Shown: one piece after another, positions 8,596 through 15,380 of the stretch | Position numbering within the stretch: position 1 is the stretch's first letter | Layout of the letters: each line of letters starts with the position of its first letter | From: Altererythrobacter sp. | GTDB taxonomy: Bacteria; Pseudomonadota; Alphaproteobacteria; Sphingomonadales; Sphingomonadaceae | DNA: 17,120 nucleotides | Direction of reading: 5' to 3' | Assembly (NCBI GenBank): GCA_024636575.1 | Contig: JAGXGU010000001.1 | Location: forward strand, 1 to 17,120 | Notes under the pieces: generated by a model | Told to the model about the DNA's origin: nothing | The model's database searches: none | The model's input: the letters and a program-made list of their open reading frames with translations, nothing else | Program-made: the position numbers and the translations under genes

Positions 8596-9626
8596 CCTGG
8601 ACCCCGCAGCAGCTTAGCCCCGATCATCCACCTGTCCGTAGCGGCAATATCGGGGTGCTGCTGGTCAATCTCGGCACGCCGGATGCGCCAACGGCGAAGG
8701 CGGTGAAAAAATATCTGCTGGAATTTCTGTCGGACCGGCGCGTGGTGGAAATTCCTCCGATTGCCTGGCAGCCGATCCTGCGCGGGATTATCCTGAACAC
8801 CCGGCCCAAGAAATCCGCGCATGCTTACCAGCAGGTATGGGGCAAGCATGGCTCTCCACTGGCGACGCTGACCGCGGATCAGGCGGAGGCGCTGCAGGTG
8901 CGGCTGGGCGACCGGCTACAGGTTGGTTGGGGGATGCGCTACGGTAACCCCTCGATCGACCAGGAACTGACCCGTCTGAAAGATGCCGGTTGTGACCGGA
9001 TATTGCTCGCGCCGATGTATCCGCAATATTGCGGCGCAACCACCGCTACGGTGGTCGATAAAGCGGGCGAAGCGCTGGGCAAAATGCGCTGGCAGCCGAC
9101 ATTGCGGACCATGCCGCCCTATCACGACGATCCCGCCTATATCACCGCGCTGGCGCAGGATCTGACCCGCCAGCTGGACGCGCTGACGTTCGATCCGGAA
9201 GTGCTGCTGCTGAGCTTTCACGGGATGCCGGAACGCACCCTGCCAAAGGGTGACCCCTATCATTGCCACTGCCAGAAAACCGCGCGCCTGCTGGAAGCTG
9301 AAATGCGGGCCAGCAGGCAGCGGCCCGATATGCGCTTTCTGACGACCTTCCAGTCCCGTTTCGGCCGGGCCAAGTGGCTAGAACCCGCCACCGATACCAC
9401 GTTGATGGCAGAGGGTCAGGCTGGCACCAAGCGGATGGCGATTGCCGCGCCGGGTTTCGCGGTTGATTGCCTCGAAACGCTGGAAGAGCTGGCGATCCAG
9501 GGCCGTGAACAATTTACCGAAGCTGGCGGGGAAGAATTTGCCGCCCTGTCCTGCCTCAATGCCAGCCATGCCGGGATGGAAATGCTTGAAACAATTATCC
9601 GGCGTGAATTGTCGGGCTGGATTTAA
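8592..9626 (+). CDS. hemH: Ferrochelatase
   Basis: Inserts Fe2+ into protoporphyrin IX, the last step of protoheme synthesis, in the cytoplasm or at the inner membrane. The 344-residue product starts its core with GVLLVNLGTPDAPT, contains LLSFHGMPERTLPKGDPY with the active-site His210, and ends with PGFAVDCLETLEEL carrying the conserved acidic residues (Asp292, Glu295, Glu298). Length is standard. The ATG overlaps the stop of the preceding oxidoreductase gene by four bases (ATGA), which indicates translational coupling. Six cysteines are present, including the pair in YHCHC (225 and 227). Some bacterial ferrochelatases bind a [2Fe-2S] cluster, but I cannot tell from sequence alone whether this one does. 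Heme is the cofactor of the P450 encoded next. Confidence 0.96.
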   Translation: MTWTPQQLSPDHPPVRSGNIGVLLVNLGTPDAPTAKAVKKYLLEFLSDRRVVEIPPIAWQPILRGIILNTRPKKSAHAYQQVWGKHGSPLATLTADQAEALQVRLGDRLQVGWGMRYGNPSIDQELTRLKDAGCDRILLAPMYPQYCGATTATVVDKAGEALGKMRWQPTLRTMPPYHDDPAYITALAQDLTRQLDALTFDPEVLLLSFHGMPERTLPKGDPYHCHCQKTARLLEAEMRASRQRPDMRFLTTFQSRFGRAKWLEPATDTTLMAEGQAGTKRMAIAAPGFAVDCLETLEELAIQGREQFTEAGGEEFAALSCLNASHAGMEMLETIIRRELSGWI

Positions 9627-9634
9627 CGCGCAGA

Positions 9635-9658
9635 CTTACTTACACTAGGGTAAGTAAG
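9635..9658. promoter_or_regulatory. 24-bp palindrome, probable operator of the P450 gene
   Basis: Arms CTTACTTAC (9635-9643) and GTAAGTAAG (9650-9658) are perfect reverse complements. The six central bases pair apart from one A/G mismatch (9644/9649). The right arm runs into the AGGAG ribosome binding site (9657-9661) of the P450 gene. Size, symmetry and position resemble operators of TetR/AcrR-type repressors. No regulator gene is present in the window and the regulator type is inference. Confidence 0.6.
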
Positions 9659-9667
9659 GAGCACCCA

Positions 9668-11062
9668 ATGGCCACCGCAGCACAAGATACCGCCATTTCA
9701 AGGCCGAAAAACTGGCCCGATCACTGGAGCCAGCCGTTGCCCGCGCACGCGCTGGACCATATCCCGGGCGAGGGCGGCTGGCCGCTGGTCGGCAATACTT
9801 TCAAGATGCTGGCCGATCCGCACGGTTTCGCCCAGCGGATGTATGACACTTACGGCCCGGTCTACAAGAACTGGGCATTCGGGCGGTGGAATGTCGGCCT
9901 GATCGGGGCCGATGCGAACGAGTTGATGCTGTTCGACCGGGACAAGCTGTTCTCCTCCGAACAGGGCTGGGGCCCGGTGCTCGACAAATTGTTTCCGCGC
10001 GGGTTGATGCTGATCGATTTCGACCATCACCGGGCGGACCGCCGCGCGCTGTCGATTGCGTTCAAGCCCGGCCCGATGCGCCATTACGCCGATGCGCTGA
10101 ACCGCGGAATTGCCGCGCGAGTCCAGGAATGGGCCGGGGCGGAAATGGAGTTTTATCCCGCGATCAAGAAACTGACGCTCGATCTGGCGGCAGACAGTTT
10201 CATCGGCATTCCTTTCGGCCCAGAAGCGGACCGGATCAATCAGGCTTTCGTCGACATGGTCCAGGCATCCGTCGCGCCGATCCGCAAGCCGCTGCCCGGT
10301 ACGCTGATGCGCCGGGGCGTGAAGGGCCGGGAGCTTCTGGTCGATTTCTTCAGCAAGGAAGCACTGAAACGGCGCGAGCTGGGCGGCGGGCAGGACATGT
10401 TCAGTCAATTCGCCAATGCCACCGATGAAACGGGCGAAATGCTGCCCGTGGATGCCGTGGTCGATCACATGAACTTCCTGATGATGGCCGCGCATGACAC
10501 GATCACTTCCAGCGCCACGTCGCTGATATGGCTGCTCGCGGCGAACCCTGAATGGCAGGGGAAGGTCCGTCAGGAATTGCGCGCGGTTACCGGCGGGGAA
10601 GGAAAGCCGGTCGATTACGACGATCTGGGCAAGCTGGAATTGACCGAAATGGCGTTCAAGGAAGCACTGCGCTTCATGCCGCCGGTCCCCTCCATCCCGC
10701 GCCGCGCATTGCGCGATTTCGAATATGGCGGATATACCATTCCGGCCGGAACGCAGGTCGGGATCAATGTTCACATGGTCCATCATCAGGAAGAACACTG
10801 GCCCGATCCGATGCGCTTCGATCCGATGCGGTTTGCCCCCGAATTGGTCAAGGCACGGCACAAATACGCCTGGGTGCCGTTCGGCGGCGGGGCGCATATG
10901 TGCCTCGGGCTGCATTTTGCCTATATGCAGGTGAAGATCCTGCTGGCGCATGTGCTGACGCGGTACGAAGTGCAGATTGCCGAGGGGTATCAGCCCGAAT
11001 GGCAGCCCTGGCCGATCCCCCAGCCGAAGGATGGGTTGAAGGTGACGTTCAAGCCGCTCTGA
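9668..11062 (+). CDS. Cytochrome P450 monooxygenase
   Basis: Soluble bacterial heme-thiolate monooxygenase, 464 residues, with unknown substrate. The sequence shows the C-helix heme contact region (HRADRR, about 121-126), the I-helix oxygen-activation motif AAHDT (274-278), the K-helix EALR (Glu332 and Arg335), and the heme loop FGGGAHMCLG (405-414) with the ligand Cys412. There is no membrane anchor. AGGAG sits six bases before the ATG, and that ribosome binding site is overlapped by the palindrome at 9635-9658, so expression is probably controlled separately from hemH despite only 41 bases between the genes. No ferredoxin or reductase gene lies nearby, so the electron donor must be encoded elsewhere. 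The heme loop style (AHMCLGLHFA) recalls CYP51/CYP26/CYP120-type proteins, but I cannot assign a family. Confidence 0.95.
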   Translation: MATAAQDTAISRPKNWPDHWSQPLPAHALDHIPGEGGWPLVGNTFKMLADPHGFAQRMYDTYGPVYKNWAFGRWNVGLIGADANELMLFDRDKLFSSEQGWGPVLDKLFPRGLMLIDFDHHRADRRALSIAFKPGPMRHYADALNRGIAARVQEWAGAEMEFYPAIKKLTLDLAADSFIGIPFGPEADRINQAFVDMVQASVAPIRKPLPGTLMRRGVKGRELLVDFFSKEALKRRELGGGQDMFSQFANATDETGEMLPVDAVVDHMNFLMMAAHDTITSSATSLIWLLAANPEWQGKVRQELRAVTGGEGKPVDYDDLGKLELTEMAFKEALRFMPPVPSIPRRALRDFEYGGYTIPAGTQVGINVHMVHHQEEHWPDPMRFDPMRFAPELVKARHKYAWVPFGGGAHMCLGLHFAYMQVKILLAHVLTRYEVQIAEGYQPEWQPWPIPQPKDGLKVTFKPL

Positions 11063-11073
11063 ACCCCGAAGCT

Positions 11074-11160
11074 TCGTCATTGCGAGCAAAGCGAAGCAAT
11101 CCATGGCGGCGAGGGTTGATCATGGATTGCCGCGTCGGCTACGCCTCCTCGCAATGACGA
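11074..11160. repeat. Hairpin-forming interspersed repeat (87 bp)
   Basis: Outer arms TCGTCATTGCGAG (11074-11086) and CTCGCAATGACGA (11148-11160) are perfect reverse complements, and so are the inner arms GCAATCCATG (11096-11105) and CATGGATTGC (11121-11130). The outer arms are 11 bases past the P450 stop, so the RNA could end or stabilise that transcript. I recall very similar CGTCATTGCGAG...GCAATCC elements scattered between genes in sphingomonads and other bacteria, but this is memory, not a search. One copy is seen here. Confidence 0.8.
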
Positions 11161-11208
11161 GGGGATTGAGTAAATCGTTATCCGGACCTTTTGGACCGCC
11201 CGCAAACC

Positions 11209-11391
11209 TCAAAAATCAATCGCGATGCCGTTCTTTTCCCAGTCGCCGTAGCGGGTCGGGCTGAGGCCGTGCTTGTCCCCGTCGGCGGGTTTGGCCTGCG
11301 GTTTGGCGGCTTCGGCTTCCGGCGCGGGGTCGTTGTTCCAATGACCGGGCTTGACGAAGTTTTCAGGACGCTTGGTGGCTCGCTGGGTCAT
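11209..11391 (-). CDS. DUF1674 / SDHAF4-type small protein
   Basis: A 60-residue protein of the DUF1674 family, related to the mitochondrial succinate dehydrogenase assembly factor SDHAF4 (Sdh8), which binds the flavinated SdhA subunit. The N-terminal half is charged and rich in Pro, Ala and Lys and is probably disordered. The last 18 residues carry the diagnostic block LSPTRYGDWEKNGIAIDF at the extreme C-terminus, where the family always has it. The ATG at 11391 has only a weak GGA four bases upstream. It is transcribed away from rsmB with a 55-base shared upstream gap. A role in succinate dehydrogenase assembly is transferred from the eukaryotic family and not shown by context, since no sdh gene lies in the window. 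Confidence 0.88.
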   Translation of the reverse strand: MTQRATKRPENFVKPGHWNNDPAPEAEAAKPQAKPADGDKHGLSPTRYGDWEKNGIAIDF

Positions 11392-11446
11392 TTTTCCAAC
11401 ATGGTATCACTGGCGCTGCATTGCAATCACCGATAGGGGCGCTGCA

Positions 11447-12679
11447 ATGGTAGATACTCCCGGATTACCCGCCCGCCGCGCCGCGTTGCGCATGATGGAT
11501 GCCGTCCTGCACAGGGGCGAGACGCTGGAACAGGCGGAACGCGGCGCCTTGCGCAGCATCAACGGCCCCGCCGACCGCGCTTTGGCCCGCGCGATTGCGG
11601 CGGAAGTAATGCGCTGGCTGGTCGATCTCGACGCGATGATCGACAGCGCCACCCGCAACCGCCTGTCGGACGATGCCAAGGCGCGCAGCGTGATCCGGCT
11701 GATGCTGGTCCAATGGCTGCGGTTCGATACGCCGCCGCACGCGGTGATCGCCACCGCTTTGCCGCTGCTGACCGGCGGCCCGCGGCGGCTGGCGCACGGG
11801 GTATTTTCCACTCTGAACAAACGCGAAGTGAAACTGCCCGAAGGGCCGACGCCGAGCGATTCGGTCATGGTCCGTTGGGGCGAGAAAGCCGCGGCCATTG
11901 TCGGCGCGCTGGCCGAACCGCCGCCGCTCGACCTGGCGCTGAAAGATCATGCGGAAACCGAAAAATGGGCCGCGGAACTGGGCGGACAAAGCCTCGCCCC
12001 CGGCCATATCCGCCTGCCGCGCGGAACGCCGATCGATGAATTGCCGGGTTTCGAGGAAGGCGCATGGTGGGTCCAGGATATCGCTGCGACCTTGCCCGCC
12101 CGCCTGCTCGGGGCCGGAGACGGCAAGCGCGTGCTGGATTTGTGCGCTGCGCCCGGCGGCAAGACGTTGCAGCTTGCGGCCGCCGGGTGGCAGGTCACTG
12201 CGCTGGATATCAGCGAGCGTCGGCTGGAATTGCTGCGCAATAACCTCGAGCGCACCGGCCTTGCTGCCGAGATCATCACCGCCGATGCACTGACATGGGA
12301 GCCGGCCAAGCATTTCGATGCGATCCTGCTCGATGCGCCGTGCACCGCGACCGGCACCTGCCGCCGCCATCCCGATGTGCTGCACCGGATCGGCCCGCGG
12401 CAGATCGGCGAAATGGCCGAATTGCAGGCGGCGCTACTCGCCCGCGCGGCAAGTTGGCTGCCCGAAGGCGGCACGCTGATCTATGCCGTATGCTCGCTGG
12501 AGGAAGAGGAAGGAGTGGGCCAGACCGGGGCAGTCCCGCTGACACAAGTCCCCATCACCGCCGCCGAACTGCCCACCGGGCTTCAGCCCGATGCGGCAGG
12601 CTGGCTGAATACCGACCCGACAATGCTGCCCGAAGCAGGCGGCATGGATGGTTTCTTCATCGGTCGGTGGACGAAGTAG
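11447..12679 (+). CDS. rsmB: 16S rRNA (cytosine-5) methyltransferase, RsmB/NOL1/NOP2/Sun family
   Basis: SAM-dependent methyltransferase expected to act on a cytosine of 16S rRNA (C967 in E. coli). The 410-residue product begins with a NusB-like RNA-binding domain (about 5-130). The catalytic domain follows: SAM motif I DLCAAPGGKT (231-240), motif IV DAPC with Cys299, and motif VI AVCSLEEEEG with Cys349. The two cysteines are the pair used by m5C RNA methyltransferases. The protein ends with the typical GGMDGFFIGRW block. The ATG at 11447 has AGGGG seven bases upstream. The frame stays open to 11351, but that would overlap the divergent DUF1674 gene and add residues unlike the family N-terminus. 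A decayed second copy of its 3' end lies 960 bp downstream. RsmB is the best match among family members because of the NusB domain. Confidence 0.93.
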   Translation: MVDTPGLPARRAALRMMDAVLHRGETLEQAERGALRSINGPADRALARAIAAEVMRWLVDLDAMIDSATRNRLSDDAKARSVIRLMLVQWLRFDTPPHAVIATALPLLTGGPRRLAHGVFSTLNKREVKLPEGPTPSDSVMVRWGEKAAAIVGALAEPPPLDLALKDHAETEKWAAELGGQSLAPGHIRLPRGTPIDELPGFEEGAWWVQDIAATLPARLLGAGDGKRVLDLCAAPGGKTLQLAAAGWQVTALDISERRLELLRNNLERTGLAAEIITADALTWEPAKHFDAILLDAPCTATGTCRRHPDVLHRIGPRQIGEMAELQAALLARAASWLPEGGTLIYAVCSLEEEEGVGQTGAVPLTQVPITAAELPTGLQPDAAGWLNTDPTMLPEAGGMDGFFIGRWTK

Positions 12680-12697
12680 GAACGTCTGGAGCCGGGC

Positions 12698-13402
12698 TTA
12701 GCGCCGGCTGCGCCATTCCTGATTGCGCGCGGGCTCTTCCTTGCTCAGTCGGCGCGCTGTTACGGCCGTCTGGATTACGAACAGCAAGATCAGGATCGCG
12801 CCAATAACACCAACGAAAATATCGAAGCCCGAGACATTCCCGAACCAGCCCGGGCCGTAACCAAAACCCATCATCGCCAGCGTCAAACCGATCAGCAGGA
12901 AGCGCAGCTCGGTTGGCCCGGCGTTGAGATAGGACAGCTTGAGTTCCCCAAGCACGCGCACAGACAGGAAAGCATGGACCGACAGCAGCAGATATCCTGC
13001 CAGCGCGACAAGTGCGATCTCGAGAGTGACATAGGGACTGAGGCCTATGCCGACGACCAGCATGGTCGTAGCCAGTCCGTCGCAGCTATGGTCGAGGAAA
13101 TATCCGTATCGCGGCCGTTCGATCTTGCGAAAGCGGGCAAGGCTGCCGTCGGTGCTATCGCCGAACCATTGCACCGCATAACCGGTAATCGCCAGCCACA
13201 GCCATTCCTCCGCAAGATTGCTGAGAACATAGCCGAAAAATATCAAAACGGCCCCGGCGAGGCCAAGGTAAGTCAGCATATCGGGCGTGACCCACTGCGG
13301 CAGCCGTCCGCAAATCCAGTTCAAAAGGCGGCGTTCGGAACGGGCCAGCACATTTTGCTGGATGCGGTCAATCGGCGTAAGAATTATGGGTTTATCGCTC
13401 AC
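12698..13402 (-). CDS. CDP-alcohol phosphatidyltransferase family membrane protein
   Basis: Integral membrane enzyme expected to transfer a phospho-alcohol group from a CDP-activated lipid or alcohol to an acceptor alcohol. The product is unknown. In the 234 residues the family signature is present with Asp82, Asp85-Gly86, Ala89-Arg90, Gly100, Asp104 and Asp108. The stretch between AR and G is nine residues where the common pattern has eight, and the spacing around the metal-binding aspartates is otherwise normal. About five to six hydrophobic segments follow or surround the motif. Translation starts at GTG (13402) with AAAGG five bases upstream. The gene converges on rsmB with an 18-base gap. 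A sampled line of the gene has about 57% GC, lower than rsmB, and the gene lies between the intact rsmB 3' end and its decayed copy, so it may be an acquired insert. Confidence 0.85.
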   Translation of the reverse strand: MSDKPIILTPIDRIQQNVLARSERRLLNWICGRLPQWVTPDMLTYLGLAGAVLIFFGYVLSNLAEEWLWLAITGYAVQWFGDSTDGSLARFRKIERPRYGYFLDHSCDGLATTMLVVGIGLSPYVTLEIALVALAGYLLLSVHAFLSVRVLGELKLSYLNAGPTELRFLLIGLTLAMMGFGYGPGWFGNVSGFDIFVGVIGAILILLFVIQTAVTARRLSKEEPARNQEWRSRR

Positions 13403-13863
13403 GGTAACCTTTCATCAAAGCCGGCATGCACAGCCTGGCCCGGAGCGCCGCCTACAGGAAACGCGTCGCATAAGCGAATTATCCCGAGTTACGGGATGTA
13501 ACAATCTTGGGGGCGGCACTTACCGAATTTGGGGCGCGAGCCACTGCTACGCTCTCGGCCGCTGCGTGTCTGCAACCCGGTGATCCCGCGCGAACCCGGA
13601 AGTTTGGACGGTTTCTTCATTAGGCGGTAGATGAACTAGTAAGGTCCGGACTTTGAACGGAACGGCGGGTTTCGGGACTGGCTGACTTGGATTGGAACGG
13701 CAAGAACTGGGTGGTTTTTAGCCTGACTGGTTTCAAGTGCCTTTTGGGAAAGCGACCATACTCGCAAGGCTTGGGCATTAGCGGAAGTTCAAACGGAGAC
13801 ACTCCTCACTGGTTAATTCGGTCGACGGGTGAGGGGGAGAGGTTTGACCGTCGTTCGTGCTTC
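13403..13863. other. Gene-poor stretch upstream of the CDP-alcohol phosphatidyltransferase
   Basis: These 461 bases contain no credible gene. Content: the ribosome binding site and presumably the promoter of the minus-strand gene that starts at 13402, the decayed rsmB 3' end (13562-13639), and a degenerate element around 13735-13769. GC falls to about 50% from here on. No tRNA cloverleaf was recognised. Confidence 0.6.
13562..13639 (+). pseudogene. Decayed 3' end of an rsmB-like gene
   Basis: Translation in one frame gives GSLDGFFIRR followed by a stop, matching the last residues GGMDGFFIGRW of the intact rsmB. Without gaps, bases 13571-13650 match 12611-12690 at 55 of 80 positions by my count, with ten identical bases in GTTTCTTCAT. 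The Trp codon TGG has become TAG (13628-13630) and the ancestral stop codon is conserved at 13637-13639. Similarity runs 11 bases past the stop and then ends abruptly. No upstream part of the gene is recognisable. Confidence 0.6.
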
Positions 13864-14631
13864 CTACATGGCAACGACGCCCCATTTACCGTCAAAGCGC
13901 GCCCAATAGCTACCACTGGCCCAACTATATGAACCTTCTTCGTCCTTGTAGACAACGCGTATGGGGGATTGCATTTGTGAGTCGAGAACTTGATACACGC
14001 GTCCGCCAAGCACCGGCGTGATGGTAAAACTTTCAGCGATTTCCGCCGTCCCGTTGGTAAGGACCTCGCGCGCAAACGCGCGGGCTATATCGACTGGATA
14101 TCCGCGCCTTTCATTCTCCCGAAACAGCGGTGCTTGCAATGCAAAAATGGTGTCGATGTCGCGGGCAATGGCGGCCGCTCGGAACTTTGCAATCGCTTGT
14201 TCTAATCCCTCATCCCCGGCAATTTCAGCGTTGAGATATTCGGCCTCTACCGGGCGGTCATGGATGAAGCTCAGCGTCTTGGTGCCCGGCGCATCAAATT
14301 CTACCTGATCAACGAATTCCTTATCGGGCATTGCGCCGCGGCACCCTTTCGTGATTGAAAATTGGGCATCGTCACCGTCATATTCGATCCGGATATTGTT
14401 CTCGCCTTCGATCAGCCAATCTTGAAATGTGCCAGCGCCGCTCGACGGCCCTTGTTCTTTACGGAAAAAAACGTCGTTTACAAAAATATTGGCGCTGCCA
14501 GATTCCAGCCTGTCTTGCAGGCCATGTTCGGAAATACAGGCCTGCGCGACACTCGCTTCGGTCGCGGCGGTCGCTGTCAGGGCAATTGCAGCGGTCAACA
14601 ATCCGCGCTGGATTTTGTTTGTTATGATCAT
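13864..14631 (-). CDS. Secreted protein of unknown function
   Basis: I do not recognise this 255-residue protein. It starts with a clear signal peptide (about residues 1-31, ending SVAQA before Cys32). The residues before the cysteine do not form a good lipobox, so a soluble periplasmic protein is more likely than a lipoprotein. Cys32 and Cys97 could form a disulfide. Residues 33-120 look like a beta-rich domain with many acidic residues. Residues about 135-255 begin with a helical segment (LEQAIAKFRAAAIARDIDTIFALQ) and end with YWARFDGKWGVVAM, a layout reminiscent of NTF2-like folds, which is only an impression. The ATG has AAGG one base upstream, closer than normal, so the start or expression level is uncertain. 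GC content is lower than in the neighbouring housekeeping genes. The long upstream gap holds a TTGACA on the minus strand at 14676-14681. Confidence 0.7.
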   Translation of the reverse strand: MIITNKIQRGLLTAAIALTATAATEASVAQACISEHGLQDRLESGSANIFVNDVFFRKEQGPSSGAGTFQDWLIEGENNIRIEYDGDDAQFSITKGCRGAMPDKEFVDQVEFDAPGTKTLSFIHDRPVEAEYLNAEIAGDEGLEQAIAKFRAAAIARDIDTIFALQAPLFRENERRGYPVDIARAFAREVLTNGTAEIAESFTITPVLGGRVYQVLDSQMQSPIRVVYKDEEGSYSWASGSYWARFDGKWGVVAM

Positions 14632-14912
14632 GCCTTACACTCGACGCGAATTTTGGCGTGGTCAAGGAAGCCCGGTGTCAATTTACTATATAAATTCAAT
14701 TTTCCGCCCTAGTTTTAAGTCCGCGTCTTTGCGGTTTGAGCATCCGGCTTCAGTGACAGGTGCAATACCGTCCAACTCTAACTTCCCTTCCAATTTCTCA
14801 ATTCTAAAGCAGCGAGCGGTAGTTACTGGGGACTAGTCACAACGCACTCACCGACTTCAAGGAGTCGGCTTCAGGCCGGCGGTTTCGGCAATATTTGGGT
14901 GGGAGGCTGACT

Positions 14913-15194
14913 TTAGCCGTTGGTCATCACTCTCTTCCGGTAGAGTGCTTCCGGCCCCTTGGCTCGCTCAAGGCGAATTCGCCGATGCAGAAAGGCAATC
15001 GTTAAAGGGAAGAAGACAAAGATAATTGCTCCGGCGACATTTGTAACTCGGACCCAATCCGTCACGAAGCTTGTAAAGAAGGAAACGAGGAAGATGCCGC
15101 CCCACACAAACAATGCAATCTCAAATCCGATTGAGGGTTTGCGAACGTGGTAGCGCTTATGAGCAAATCTCCAGAATACACCCCTCAAATTCAT
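14913..15194 (-). CDS. Small two-helix membrane protein of unknown function
   Basis: A 93-residue protein not recognised as a named family. It has a basic N-terminus (RFAHKRYHVRK), two hydrophobic segments at about 23-43 (IALFVWGGIFLVSFFTSFV) and 52-69 (NVAGAIIFVFFPLTIAFL), and a basic C-terminal tail (HRRIRLERAKG). By the positive-inside rule both ends face the cytoplasm. GAGGG lies nine bases before the ATG, a proper ribosome binding site that supports translation. It lies between the unknown secreted protein gene and the BrkB-family gene, all on the minus strand, but gaps of 186 and 281 bases make a single transcript uncertain. GC is about 45% in a sampled line. Confidence 0.65.
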   Translation of the reverse strand: MNLRGVFWRFAHKRYHVRKPSIGFEIALFVWGGIFLVSFFTSFVTDWVRVTNVAGAIIFVFFPLTIAFLHRRIRLERAKGPEALYRKRVMTNG

Positions 15195-15243
15195 CGCTTA
15201 GAACCCTCGTTGGTCTGACTGGGTGAAAATAACCCCCTAAGCT

Positions 15244-15269
15244 AATGACCGCTGTTGGGTCGAAAGCTG
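15244..15269. repeat. Degenerate intergenic element, copy related to 16452-16476
   Basis: AATGACCGCT...GGTCGAAAGCTG aligns with AATGGCTGCT...GGCGAAAATTG at 16452-16476 at about 19 of 26 positions with one gap. Both lie in non-coding DNA of the low-GC part. A weaker resemblance occurs at 13735-13769. The function is unknown. Confidence 0.3.
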
Positions 15270-15380
15270 TCCGGCAGATTTCGGAAACACGACTGTTGTT
15301 GTTTGCTGAAACGGACGAATAGCAAGGATTGGCTCCGCCTATTCCGGCTCCGGCCACTTCTCCGGAACCTAACTAGCTGC

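Noticed and set aside
9698..11104. Open frame of about 468 codons on the minus strand opposite the P450 gene
   Set aside because: The plus strand encodes a P450 with all motifs. The antisense frame is a GC-rich shadow with no domain features and a His/Arg/Gln-heavy composition.
11413..11446. Two direct copies of GCGCTGCA in the divergent DUF1674-rsmB gap as a regulator site
   Set aside because: Eight-base direct repeats are expected by chance at this GC content, and there is no symmetry or further support.
12690..12709. Hairpin AGCCGG/CCGGCT between convergent rsmB and the phosphatidyltransferase gene as a terminator
   Set aside because: The stem is short and has no T run on either side. 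It may be chance in GC-rich DNA.
14851..14868. Short hairpin CCGACT/AGTCGG downstream of the 93-residue gene as a terminator
   Set aside because: Only six base pairs and no T tract on the minus strand, so the support is too weak.
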